NCBI GenBank assembly: GCA_016208875.1
Contig: JACQXD010000098.1
Span: 1-32,108, forward strand
Source of the DNA: Nitrospirota bacterium
GTDB lineage: Bacteria > Nitrospirota > Thermodesulfovibrionia > Thermodesulfovibrionales > UBA1546
Direction: 5' to 3'
DNA length: 32,108 nucleotides
Shown here: in pieces, positions 1 to 8,587 of the stretch
Layout of the letters: each line of letters starts with the position of its first letter
How positions within the stretch are numbered: the stretch's first letter is position 1
The notes under the pieces: model-generated
What the model was told of the DNA's origin: nothing
Databases searched by the model: none
Seen by the model: the letters and a program-made list of their open reading frames with translations, nothing else
Position numbers and translations under genes: made by a program

Positions 1-357
1 TATTTAAATAATGCAAAAGAGCTATTACAAAAGTCGCAGATCGAAGATGACAGATACACCGACGTTAAATATGTTCAAGAAGCATGTAGTACCGCGTATC
101 TTGCAATTTTGAAGGCCATAGATGAGTATTTGATAAATAAGGGAATAGACAAGAAAGAATTACCGAAATCTGTTGAAGGTTATAGGGAAATGCTAAGGAA
201 ACATTTATCAATACATAATGGTAAACTTACAAAAGATTTTGAAATGCTATACGACCTATTACATATTGCCGGTTATTATAGGGGATTGCTCCGGGAAACA
301 AATGTGGTTAAAGATGTTTTAAAAGCTGCAAAAAAGTTTATCGAGAAGATCGCATAA
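1..357 (+). CDS. DUF5618-like small helical protein, 5' truncated by window edge
   Basis: Frame is open from base 1 (YLNNAKELLQKSQIEDDRYTDVKYVQEACSTAYLAILKAIDEYL...); composition resembles DUF5618/HEPN-like proteins. Confidence 0.6.
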   Translation, partial: YLNNAKELLQKSQIEDDRYTDVKYVQEACSTAYLAILKAIDEYLINKGIDKKELPKSVEGYREMLRKHLSIHNGKLTKDFEMLYDLLHIAGYYRGLLRETNVVKDVLKAAKKFIEKIA

Positions 358-510
358 GCCCTTTTTTTCTTAAGCAGCTAAAATCTACACCTTTGAGAAT
401 GTCCTATGCAAAAGCCGAAGGGATTTTTTGATGAGATGAAGGTCTTGAGGGGATAATCTCGATAAAGGGCTTTTCGTGAAAAAAATTGGAAGTATTGTAT
501 TGTTTAGATT

Positions 511-831
511 TTACCTTACCATCGTTCTTAAGACTCTAACTGCAATCGCAATTTTTTCTTCATTCACTTCCTTTATCAATCTATTTAGCATTTCCCTTAA
601 TTCTTTTGAATTTGCCTCATGTCCGAAATCAAAGAGTTCCCACATATCTACCTTTAAAGCAAGGGCGAGCTTTATGAGCATATCAAAGGTAGGATTTTCT
701 TTGCCCCGCTCAATACTGCTGAGATAATTTGTACTTATATCCATCTTTTCAGCCAAATGTTCCTGTGTCCAGCCTTTGCTTTCTCTGAGACTCTTTATCC
801 TTGCACCAAAAAGCTCTTTAGGTGTCATCAT
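511..831 (-). CDS. XRE-family helix-turn-helix transcriptional regulator
   Basis: RIKSLRESKGWTQEHLAEKMDISTNYLSSIERGKENPTFDMLIKLALAL is a typical HTH_3 domain. Confidence 0.9.
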   Translation of the reverse strand: MMTPKELFGARIKSLRESKGWTQEHLAEKMDISTNYLSSIERGKENPTFDMLIKLALALKVDMWELFDFGHEANSKELREMLNRLIKEVNEEKIAIAVRVLRTMVR

Positions 832-1135
832 CTCTTTTACCTCCTGAAAAATGATGACCCTTTTAGGCTAAGTTTATGAACAAGCCAGTGGCATTTTTAT
901 TATTAACTTTTCAATGCCATAGGATGTAGCATTATAGCTAATAGTAGCAATATTGAAGGAATATTATAGGTAATGCTGAGTATATGAGAATCTTATCTAT
1001 TATTCTACTTTAAATTGCAATGATTAGAGATATGTAAAATGTTTGCTTATCTAAAATCTAAGAACGGAAGTTTTACGAATACCTACCATAAGGTAGGATG
1101 AATCAGTCTTAAAACCTTGAAAGGAGGAACAAACA

Positions 1136-2074
1136 ATGTTTAAGCGGTTGGGGATTTTTGTTTTAGCAGTAACTTTGTTGTTATGCATAACAGGTGGAGA
1201 GGCAAGGGCAAGTATAACCGATGGATTGGTAGCTTACTATCCGTTCAACGGCAATGCAAATGATGAGAGCGGGAATGGGAATAATGGCACGGTTTATGGT
1301 GCTACATTAACAACTGATAGGAACGGAAATGCAAACAGTGCTTATAGTTTTGATGGTCACCAATGCAGGATATCATTTATATCTTGACAACAATAAAGCG
1401 AGATTTGACTTGTCCAATCATGAGTCCACAGTAAGTCAGAACTCTATCGGGAGTAACTCGTGGACATTTCTGGTTGGTCTCATTGATAATGGATCAATAA
1501 AGCTTTATGTAAATGGTATTTTGGAGAGCACGTCAACAAGCACGGCACATTTAAGCCCCATCAACTTGATGATCGGTAAAATTCAAGACAATAGAAGTAG
1601 TTATTGGAACGGCAAGATCGATGATGTCCGCATTTATAACCGTGCCTTATCAGATTCAGAGATACAGGAGCTTTATCAGGAGGGTTCTAATGCTATCACC
1701 CTTACCCTCACTCCCCCAACTACCACTACTGTTTCTCAAGGCAGCAAATTAGGCCCATTTTCCATCTCGATAAAGAACAACACAAGTTCAAGCTACACGT
1801 CTTATGTATATATCTATCTTGTAAGCCCTGATGAAACTTGGAAGACATTAATCTCCAAATCGCTTACCTTTCAGCCGGCAAGACACTTACCGTTAATAAC
1901 CTGTACACGAATATCCCATCCACTATATCGCCGGGATCATACTATTATTGGGTAGGTGCATATGACACGAGCTACAACCTTCTCGATTATGATTATTTTG
2001 CATTCACTGTTACAAGTTCATCTTCCAAATCCGGTGAAAATAACGATTTGGGTGTATCGGGATGGGATAATTAG
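1136..2074 (+). pseudogene. Secreted LamG/concanavalin-like domain protein, disrupted by an internal deletion and a frameshift
   Basis: Signal peptide plus ITDGLVAYYPFNGNANDESGNGNNGTVYGATLT..AYSFDG in frame 2, then NAGYHLYLDNNKARFDL...WNGKIDDVRIYNRALSDSEIQELY in frame 3, then SAGKTLTVNNLYTNIPSTISPGSYYYWVGAYDTS..DYDYFAFTVTSSSSKSGENNDLGVSGWDN in frame 2; good SD (ggagg) before 1136. Confidence 0.8.
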
Positions 2075-2091
2075 ATTTATTCGATTTATGA

Positions 2092-2120
2092 TGAAGTGGA
2101 GGGTTCCAGCCTCCACTTCA
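2092..2120 (+). terminator. 11-bp perfect stem hairpin after the LamG gene (no obvious T-run)
   Basis: tgaagtggagg-gttccag-cctccacttca. Confidence 0.5.
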
Positions 2121-2216
2121 TCCACTCTGAAAACTTTCCACCCTTGCTCCCCCAAAATTCCTCTGTCGCTTTGTACGCAATCTGCAGAGAAAGCTAACGG
2201 CCAGTTGACTCATAAT

Positions 2217-2350
2217 GAACCTCCCCGCCGCAGAGACGGCGGGGTATCTTAAAAATAAATCGTACTTTGTCATTCTCGCTTGTCGGGAATCCTTCTGACC
2301 CCCTCTTTGGAAAAGAGGGGTTAGGGGAGATTTATTGAAAATTTATTTAT
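2217..2350. repeat. Dispersed repeat R1, copy 1 (about 130 bp)
   Basis: gaacctccccgccgcagagacggcggggtatc...aaataaatcgtactttgtcattctcgcttgtcgggaatccttctgaccccctctttggaaaagaggggttagggg; near-identical to 7438-7570. Confidence 0.9.
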
Positions 2351-2418
2351 TCAAAAATCCCCCTTCATATATACTGTATTTACAGAACAGAGATACATTT
2401 ATTGGTAGGAGGTTAATA

Positions 2419-2616
2419 ATGATAGTAAAAGATAAAGTCAAGGCAGATGACGGTGTTTTGCATATAAAGCTTCCCGATGAATTCAAAGACAAGGTGGTTG
2501 AAGTGGTGGTAAGACTCGAGGATGAAATAGAAAAAAAGCTCTTGTTAGAGACCATAAAAATTGACACTATAAAATGGAAGTTTAATAGAGAAGAAATATA
2601 TGGAAGAAATTTCTAG
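2419..2616 (+). CDS. Antitoxin-like small protein paired with a PIN toxin
   Basis: SD taggagg before ATG at 2419; MIVKDKVKADDGVLHIKLPDEFKDKVVEVVVRLEDEIEKK...; overlaps the downstream PIN gene. Confidence 0.65.
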   Translation: MIVKDKVKADDGVLHIKLPDEFKDKVVEVVVRLEDEIEKKLLLETIKIDTIKWKFNREEIYGRNF

Positions 2617-3013
2617 GATTTTCGTTGACACTAATATCCTGATCTATGCATATTCTGAAACCGAGCCTAAGAAAAAAGAGATGGTTTTATCACTACTTGG
2701 ACATGAAATGGTTTGCTTAAGCACACAGGTTATCAGCGAATTTATATGGGTTATGAACGGGAAATTCAATATAGATATGAAATCTCTTAAGGTCATAACC
2801 GACAATCTATTCGAGATATATACCGTATTTCGAATAAACAATTCGACTATTGTTAAAGCTATAGATACTGCCTTACAATTCCATTTTTCATATTGGGATA
2901 GTTTAATCGTGGCATCGGCTATCGAATCTAACTGTCGCGTCCTTTATACTGAAGATCTACAGCACGGTCAAATTATAAACAGCAATTTATCAGTTCTAAA
3001 TCCTTTCAAGTAG
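2600..3013 (+). CDS. PIN domain ribonuclease, VapC-like toxin
   Basis: FVDTNILIYAYSE..., STQVISEFIWV, FSYWDSLIVASAIESNCRVLYTEDLQHGQ: PIN acidic residues present. Confidence 0.9.
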   Translation: MEEISRIFVDTNILIYAYSETEPKKKEMVLSLLGHEMVCLSTQVISEFIWVMNGKFNIDMKSLKVITDNLFEIYTVFRINNSTIVKAIDTALQFHFSYWDSLIVASAIESNCRVLYTEDLQHGQIINSNLSVLNPFK

Positions 3014-3036
3014 TTGAAATCTAATTCTGTTTTTCT

Positions 3037-3195
3037 CCCTTACCATCACTCCGCCCTCCAACACAACCGTCTCTAAAGGCAGTAAATTAGGGCCGATTAT
3101 GATTATTTTGCATTTACCGTCACAAGTTCATCGTCTAAATCCGGTGAAGATCACGACTGGGGTGTATCAGGCTGCAGGCTGGCAGAATAATTAGA
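3037..3195 (+). pseudogene. Relic of a second LamG-type paralog (C-terminal module with internal deletion)
   Basis: accatcactccgccctccaacacaaccgtctctaaaggcagtaaattagggccg matches about 1707-1757, then jumps to attatgattattttgcatttaccgtcacaagttcatcgtctaaatccggtgaa matching about 1987-2039. Confidence 0.8.
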
Positions 3196-3213
3196 CTCAT
3201 CCGGGTATAATTG

Positions 3214-3246
3214 CAAGAGGGTAGGGTTTTCAGTCCTACCCTCTTG
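3214..3246. terminator. 12-bp perfect stem hairpin after the relic
   Basis: caagagggtagg-gttttcagt-cctaccctcttg. Confidence 0.55.
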
Positions 3247-3251
3247 AATCT

Positions 3252-3735
3252 TCAACCATGCCTTCTCTCATATCGCTCCATCATATAAAACATGCCTGCT
3301 GCAAAGATAAACAGAAAGGCCAGTATGAGCCAGTGGTTGATACCCAATAGTTTTGGAAGCGATGCATTTTCCACGAGCGAACACATATAGAAGCTTTCGA
3401 TATAAGGAAAGATCACTGCGAATATCAGAGAACCTGCACCAACGCCTATCAAAGTAACCATAGCATCGAGCCTGCCTGATGCAAAACCCGCAACGGCAGT
3501 TCCGGGACAGTATCCGCTTATTACAAAGCCCAATCCGAATATGGCACCCCCGACTATTTGCGGCCAGAAAAAAGTCGGGACGACTCGAAGTCTGCCTATT
3601 TCAAAAAGATCAATATCCGAAAGCAGGTATAATCCCGAAGCGGCAACGAGTATTGCCGTAAACATAACCTTCGGAACGGTAAAATCCTTTAGATAAAAAA
3701 TACCGATTAACTTATGGGGATTCCCGAGCTGAAAG
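3252..3735 (-). pseudogene. YeeE/YedE-type sulfur transport protein, apparently 5' truncated
   Basis: ORF MFTAILVAASGLYLL..VVPTFFWPQIVGGAIFGLGFVISGYCPGTAVAGFASGRLDA; in-frame homologous-looking sequence LGNPHKLIGIFYLKDFTVPKV continues upstream of the ATG until the AGCTNNN repeat and an in-frame stop. Confidence 0.65.
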
Positions 3736-3754
3736 CTGTTAGCTATCAGCTATA
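3727..3754. repeat. Heptad tract AGCTNNN x4
   Basis: agctgaa agctgtt agctatc agctata. Confidence 0.8.
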
Positions 3755-3761
3755 TTTAGGG

Positions 3762-4748
3762 TTATGACAACAGGTCACCGAGGACGTGTTTAATGCGTAG
3801 GAATATCTCGCTGCTGTCGTGTATGCCGGAAACATCAATCCAATGAATATTATCTTCTTTTTTAAACCAGGTAAACTGCCTTTTGGCATACCGCTTGGTT
3901 CCCCTTTTTATGAGCCTTACTGCATCTTCCAATGTAATATCTCCATTAATGTACATTGCAATCTCTTTGTACCCTATTGCCTGCATAGAAGTTAGCAGGT
4001 GAATGGGCTTGCCCGCCAAATCAGTTCGGGAGGGTGAATCGGTGAATGGGTGAATCGGTGAATGGGTGAATCGCTCTAAAAGTCCCTTTACCTCATCGAG
4101 AAGCCCTGTCTTTATCATATCATCAACACGGTTCTCGATTATTCCGTAAAGTTCTTTTCTGTCCCTTGTCAGTCCGATCTTTACAAATTCGTACGGCAGC
4201 GGTTTGGTCAGTTCCTTCTGAAGTTCGGATATGCCCCGTTCCGACTTGAGACAAATCTCTATCCCCCTGATTACCCGTCTTGTATCGGTAGGCATTATTT
4301 TTTGTGCTGCATTAGGATCAAGATCGAGAAGGTAATTATAAAGGATACCTGTCTGTTCTTCTTCGAGTGCAATCAGTTCTTTTCTCAGCTTCCAGTCCGC
4401 CGAAGGACCGCTGAATATCCCGCGGGTCATAGCCTTTATGTAAAGCCCTGTGCCGCCTACGATGATGGGTATATTCCCTTTTTTGTGAAGGGTTTCTATT
4501 ATCGGTACTACTCTTTCTATATATCTGCCAACGCTGTAATTCTCCGAAGGTTCGACGATATCGATCATATGGTGTTTCACCTCGGCCATCTGCTCCTTCG
4601 AAGGCTTTGCAGTTCCTATATCCATCTCCATATAAATCTGCATGGAATCCGCACTGATTATCTCCGTTCCGAGTTCCTTTGCAAGGAGGATCGACGCCGA
4701 TGTTTTACCGACACCGGTTGGCCCTAGTAAGATAATCACTTTATTCAT
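3762..4748 (-). CDS. miaA: tRNA dimethylallyltransferase with repeat-derived insertion
   Basis: [49 protein letters not shown]..., SMQAIGYKEIAMYINGD, KRYAKRQFTWFK; start moved from 4883 to 4748 because the upstream extension is palindromic repeat DNA. Confidence 0.95.
   Translation of the reverse strand: MNKVIILLGPTGVGKTSASILLAKELGTEIISADSMQIYMEMDIGTAKPSKEQMAEVKHHMIDIVEPSENYSVGRYIERVVPIIETLHKKGNIPIIVGGTGLYIKAMTRGIFSGPSADWKLRKELIALEEEQTGILYNYLLDLDPNAAQKIMPTDTRRVIRGIEICLKSERGISELQKELTKPLPYEFVKIGLTRDRKELYGIIENRVDDMIKTGLLDEVKGLLERFTHSPIHPFTDSPSRTDLAGKPIHLLTSMQAIGYKEIAMYINGDITLEDAVRLIKRGTKRYAKRQFTWFKKEDNIHWIDVSGIHDSSEIFLRIKHVLGDLLS
4033..4072. repeat. Octad tract GGTGAATN x5 inside miaA
   Basis: ggtgaatc ggtgaatg ggtgaatc ggtgaatg ggtgaatc. 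Confidence 0.95.
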
Positions 4749-4785
4749 GGCTCGTATTCGGAGATGAATTTTGAGCAAAAAGATA

Positions 4786-4936
4786 AAGACAGGACATGGT
4801 ATTTGAGCGGATTTTTTTGCCGATATTCCGACACCCCCCTTAGTCCCCCCTTGATAAGGGGGGATTTGAGGGGGGTGAGGCAAAAACCTCGGAGGGCGAG
4901 AGCCCGAGAATGAGCGAAAATATTATGTCCTGTCTT
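4786..4936. repeat. Palindromic MITE-like element R2, copy 1, with 12-bp terminal inverted repeats
   Basis: aagacaggacat (4786-4797) / atgtcctgtctt (4925-4936); core cacccccc..ccttgataaggggggatttgaggggggtgaggcaaaaacctcgg. Confidence 0.85.
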
Positions 4937-4947
4937 ATTAAAACTCA

Positions 4948-5970
4948 TCATGTCTTATATCTTGCCTTTAATTGTCCGCATGCAGCGAGAATATCCTGTC
5001 CTTTGCTCTTTCTTATGAACGAAGTGATATTTCCGTCAATAAGTATTTTTTGGAATGCAAGGACTTTATCATTAGAAGGTCTTTGAAACTTACTCCCTTC
5101 GTAAGGATTAAACGGGATAAGATTAACCTTCGAAGGGATGCCCTTAAGAAGCCCGATAAGCCTCCTTGCATCTTCCGGCATATCATTAATGCCGTCAATC
5201 ATTACATATTCAAACGTTATCTTCTGTCTTGGAGACAAGGGGATTTTCCTGCATGCGTCAATGAGAACCTTGATTGGATACTTTTTGTTTATAGGCATGA
5301 TTCTGTTTCTTACATCATCGGTTGCGGCATTCAGTGATATCGCAAGATTTATATGCGGAGCTTTTTGATAAAGCTCGATGATCTTTGGTGCAATCCCGCA
5401 GGTGGAGAGTGTAATCCTCATCTTCGAAAACCCCATAAGTTCGGTTATCCGATGGATTGCCTCAACGACCCCGGTAAAATTCAGTAATGGTTCCCCCATG
5501 CCCATGAGGACGATATTAGTAATCCCCTGACTCCTTATTCTCATTACTGTAATTATCTGGTCAACAATCTCATGAGCCTGAAGGTTTCTTTTAAACCCAA
5601 TCGTTCCCGTCAGACAAAATCCACATGCCATTGCACATCCAACCTGAGATGAGATACAGAGTGTAAGTCTGTCTTCATCAGGTATGAGAACGCTCTCTAT
5701 CGATTCTCCGTCCTCTAACCCAAACAAAAATTTTTCAGTACCGTCCTTAGAGGTTTGTCTACTCATGAGTTCGAGATTGCCGATATAAGCAGCATGCGAG
5801 AGCTTCTGCCTTAAACTTTTCGATAATTCGGTAATATCTTCGATGGATTCGGCCCTTTTCCCGTATATCCAGTGAAGTATCTGTCTTGCCCTGTAATCGG
5901 GAAGTCCCTGTGCTTTTACAAACTCCTTCATCTCGGTTTTGCTCAATGCCTTGAGATTAATTTTGGGCAT
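4948..5970 (-). CDS. rlmN: Dual-specificity 23S rRNA/tRNA (adenine-C2) methyltransferase RlmN
   Basis: SSQVGCAMACGFCLTGTIGFKRNLQAHEIVDQI, GMGEPLLNF, SLNAATDDVRNRIMPINKKYPI. Confidence 0.97.
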   Translation of the reverse strand: MPKINLKALSKTEMKEFVKAQGLPDYRARQILHWIYGKRAESIEDITELSKSLRQKLSHAAYIGNLELMSRQTSKDGTEKFLFGLEDGESIESVLIPDEDRLTLCISSQVGCAMACGFCLTGTIGFKRNLQAHEIVDQIITVMRIRSQGITNIVLMGMGEPLLNFTGVVEAIHRITELMGFSKMRITLSTCGIAPKIIELYQKAPHINLAISLNAATDDVRNRIMPINKKYPIKVLIDACRKIPLSPRQKITFEYVMIDGINDMPEDARRLIGLLKGIPSKVNLIPFNPYEGSKFQRPSNDKVLAFQKILIDGNITSFIRKSKGQDILAACGQLKARYKT

Positions 5971-6136
5971 GATTAATTATACTTTAATTGGATACACAAG
6001 GTTATTTGGATGCCCGCCTCGTCTCGGATAAGAATAAATGAAAGGGTTGCTTTTTCAGGCATATTATTTTATCCTTAAATAATAGGTTCTACAGCGATTT
6101 AAATCTTTTTGTGTGGAACAAAGAAGGAGGTTTCTT

Positions 6137-6457
6137 GTGCTGACAATAACGGAAGCTGCTGCTGAAAAGGCAAAGCAGATACTTACAACTGAGGGAAAGT
6201 CCGACTGGGGTCTTCGTATCTATACGGCGGAGGGAGGATGTTGCGGCCCATCTTTTGGAATGGACATAGATGAAAAGGCCGGCAAGGACGATGATGTAGT
6301 CGAAGAGAACGGTCTTAAGGTATTTATGGATAAGAATACATCGCAGAAACTCGATGGTATGAAGGTTGACTTTTTAAATGACGGGGAGAGGCAGGGATTT
6401 ATTCTGACAGGCGGGAAGGCGCCGTCATGCGGCCCGGGTTGCAGCAGTTGCGGATAA
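6137..6457 (+). CDS. HesB/IscA-family iron-sulfur carrier-like protein
   Basis: GTG start after SD aaggagg; LTITEAAAEKAKQIL..LRIYTAEGGCCGPSFGMDID..GKAPSCGPGCSSCG. Confidence 0.8.
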   Translation: MLTITEAAAEKAKQILTTEGKSDWGLRIYTAEGGCCGPSFGMDIDEKAGKDDDVVEENGLKVFMDKNTSQKLDGMKVDFLNDGERQGFILTGGKAPSCGPGCSSCG

Positions 6458-6471
6458 AACTGTAACGTGAT

Positions 6472-7479
6472 ATGTTTCCAGTTCACAGACCGCGCAGGAT
6501 AAGGAAGAATAAAGTCATCAGGAGAATGGTGAGAGAAACCTCGCTTTCCCCCGATGACTTTATATACCCGCTTTTTGTGACCTTCGGCAAAAACATCCGC
6601 AAGGAAATTAAATCCATGCCGGGATGTTATCAGGAATCGGTAGATAAGATAGCGAAGCATGCAAAAGAGGTTTATTCCCTCGGAATTCCCGCTGTGCTGT
6701 TATTCGGTATCCCGGAACACAAAGATGAAATCGGCTCGAGTGCATACGATCCACACGGGGTCGTGCAAAAAGCAATAAGGGCGATAAAGGATAAAGTTCC
6801 CGGTCTTTACGTTATTACGGATGTCTGCATGTGCGAGTATACGAGCCACGGTCACTGCGGGATAATCCAAAAAGGCGATGTAAAGAATGACCCGACACTT
6901 GAACTGCTTGCAAAAGAGGCGGTATCCCATGCAAAGGCCGGTGTGGATATGGTTGCGCCGTCCGATATGATGGACGGAAGGGTAGGGGCTATACGGTTTG
7001 CCCTCGACAAGGAAGGATTCTATGAGATTCCTATAATGAGTTATGCTGCAAAATATGCATCCTCTTTTTACGGCCCATTCAGAGAGGCTGCCGAATCAAC
7101 CCCACAGTTCGGGGATAGAAGATCATACCAGATGGACCCTGCAAACAGGAGAGAGGCATTAAAAGAAGTTGCATTCGATATAGAAGAGGGTGCGGATATT
7201 GTAATGGTAAAGCCTGCAATGACATACCTCGATATAATCTCTGACGTGAGAGACGCATTTGATGTACCGGTTGCCGCTTATAATGTGAGTGGGGAATATT
7301 CTCTTGTTAAGGCCGCCGCAAAGCTTGGATGGATAGATGAGAATCGCGTGATGATGGAGATTCTCACATGCATAAAACGCGCGGGTGCTGACTTAATTCT
7401 CACCTATTTTGCCAAAGACGCGGCAAAGATTCTGAATGAACCTCCCCGCCGCAGAGACGGCGGGGTATCAAAAAAATAA
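6472..7479 (+). CDS. hemB: Delta-aminolevulinic acid dehydratase (porphobilinogen synthase), C-terminus supplied by repeat R1
   Basis: [64 protein letters not shown]; ends [15 protein letters not shown] from R1. Confidence 0.97.
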   Translation: MFPVHRPRRIRKNKVIRRMVRETSLSPDDFIYPLFVTFGKNIRKEIKSMPGCYQESVDKIAKHAKEVYSLGIPAVLLFGIPEHKDEIGSSAYDPHGVVQKAIRAIKDKVPGLYVITDVCMCEYTSHGHCGIIQKGDVKNDPTLELLAKEAVSHAKAGVDMVAPSDMMDGRVGAIRFALDKEGFYEIPIMSYAAKYASSFYGPFREAAESTPQFGDRRSYQMDPANRREALKEVAFDIEEGADIVMVKPAMTYLDIISDVRDAFDVPVAAYNVSGEYSLVKAAAKLGWIDENRVMMEILTCIKRAGADLILTYFAKDAAKILNEPPRRRDGGVSKK

Positions 7480-7570
7480 ATCGTACTTTGTCATTCTCGC
7501 TTGTCGGGATTCCTTCTGACCCCCTCTTTGGAAAAGAGGGGTTAGGGGTATTGAAAATTTAATAAATGAA
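7438..7570. repeat. Dispersed repeat R1, copy 2
   Basis: Near-identical to 2217-2350. Confidence 0.9.
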
Positions 7571-7600
7571 TCGTCCAATACCGGCATTAAGGAGCAGATC

Positions 7601-7942
7601 ATGAAACTGCAGGAAATTGTCGATAGCCTCTCTCTTGACGTCAGGACACAGGGAACAGACCTGAACAGGGAAGTATCGGGAGGATATGTAAGCGACCTTC
7701 TGTCGGATGTAATAGGGAATTCAAAAGAAGGTAATATCTGGATAACCCTTCAGACCCATCAGAATATTGTGGCGGTTGCGGCATTAAGGAACCTGTCGGG
7801 TGTTATCCTTATCAATGGAAGGTCTCCGGATGCGGATACATTGAAGAAGGCGAATGAAGAAGGCGTTTCTATTCTGGTAAGCCCTTTGCCTGCCTTCGAA
7901 GTTGTTGGAAGGCTTTATTCTCTCGGCCTGAGATGCCGGTAG
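7601..7942 (+). CDS. DRTGG-domain protein
   Basis: MKLQEIVDSLSLDVRTQGTDLNREVSGGYVSDLLSDVIGNSKEGNIWITLQTHQNIVAVAALRNLSGVIL; overlaps the PHP gene. Confidence 0.75.
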   Translation: MKLQEIVDSLSLDVRTQGTDLNREVSGGYVSDLLSDVIGNSKEGNIWITLQTHQNIVAVAALRNLSGVILINGRSPDADTLKKANEEGVSILVSPLPAFEVVGRLYSLGLRCR

Positions 7943-8460
7943 AGTTCAGGGCTGACCTCCATATACATACCTGCCTTTCGCCGTGTGCAGACCTTTATAT
8001 GACTCCCCTTCGCATTGTGGAAAAAGCTGCTTCACATGGATTAAATATTATAGCGATCTGCGATCATAACTCTGTAGAGAATGCAGATGTTACAAAAAGG
8101 TTGGCCAAACAAAGAGGGATTAAAGCCATTGCCGGAATGGAGATAACAACTTCAGAAGAAGTCCACATCATCGGTCTTTTCCGGGATATAGACGATGCGA
8201 TAAAGATGCAGGAAATCGTCTATGAAAATTTGCAGTCCGGTGAGAATGATGAAGATGCATTCGGCATGCAAGTTGTTGTTAATGAAAAAGAAGAAGTCCT
8301 CGGTTTCAATAAGCGGTTGTTGATCGGGGCCACAGGGCTTTCGGTTAATAAAATAGTAGATACGATACATTCCTTTAACGGTCTGGCAATTGCAGCTTCG
8401 ACATTCGAGGAACTTTGTTTGGCCTTAAGGAGTGCAGAAGGAAGAAGGGTTATTCTGTAA
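7933..8460 (+). CDS. PHP-domain metal-dependent phosphoesterase, possibly C-terminally truncated
   Basis: FRADLHIHTCLSPCADLYMTPLRIVEKAASHGLNIIAICDHNSVENA. Confidence 0.85.
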   Translation: MPVEFRADLHIHTCLSPCADLYMTPLRIVEKAASHGLNIIAICDHNSVENADVTKRLAKQRGIKAIAGMEITTSEEVHIIGLFRDIDDAIKMQEIVYENLQSGENDEDAFGMQVVVNEKEEVLGFNKRLLIGATGLSVNKIVDTIHSFNGLAIAASTFEELCLALRSAEGRRVIL

Positions 8461-8587
8461 GTCAAAAATATCGCTAATTTCTTTCCATGCAATAAAGAAT
8501 TTTTGCGATAATTTGTCAAGACCGATTATTGCGATTGAGTAATTCTTTAAAATATCTTATCCTTAATTAATAAGGAGGCCAAAGGTT

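Noticed and set aside
476-727. Plus-strand ORF of 83 aa
   Set aside because: Antisense to the clear XRE regulator; no SD or recognisable domain.
1040-1135. Possible riboswitch upstream of the LamG gene (cctacc-ataa-ggtagg hairpin)
   Set aside because: Only one short hairpin is visible; conserved motifs of c-di-GMP or other riboswitch classes were not found.
3214-3246. Reading the 3214-3246 hairpin as a terminator for the convergent YeeE-like gene only
   Set aside because: It may serve both strands, but its match in layout to 2092-2120 suggests it belongs to the LamG-type relic; direction cannot be decided from sequence.
4749-4883. N-terminal extension of the MiaA ORF (MPHPPQIPPYQGGTKGGVG...)
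   Set aside because: It is translation of the palindromic R2 element; the P-loop start MNKVIILLGPTG at 4748 fits the family.
2217-7570. Treating the segment between the two R1 copies as a composite transposon
   Set aside because: The copies are direct repeats, the interior holds housekeeping genes (miaA, rlmN, hemB), and there is no transposase.
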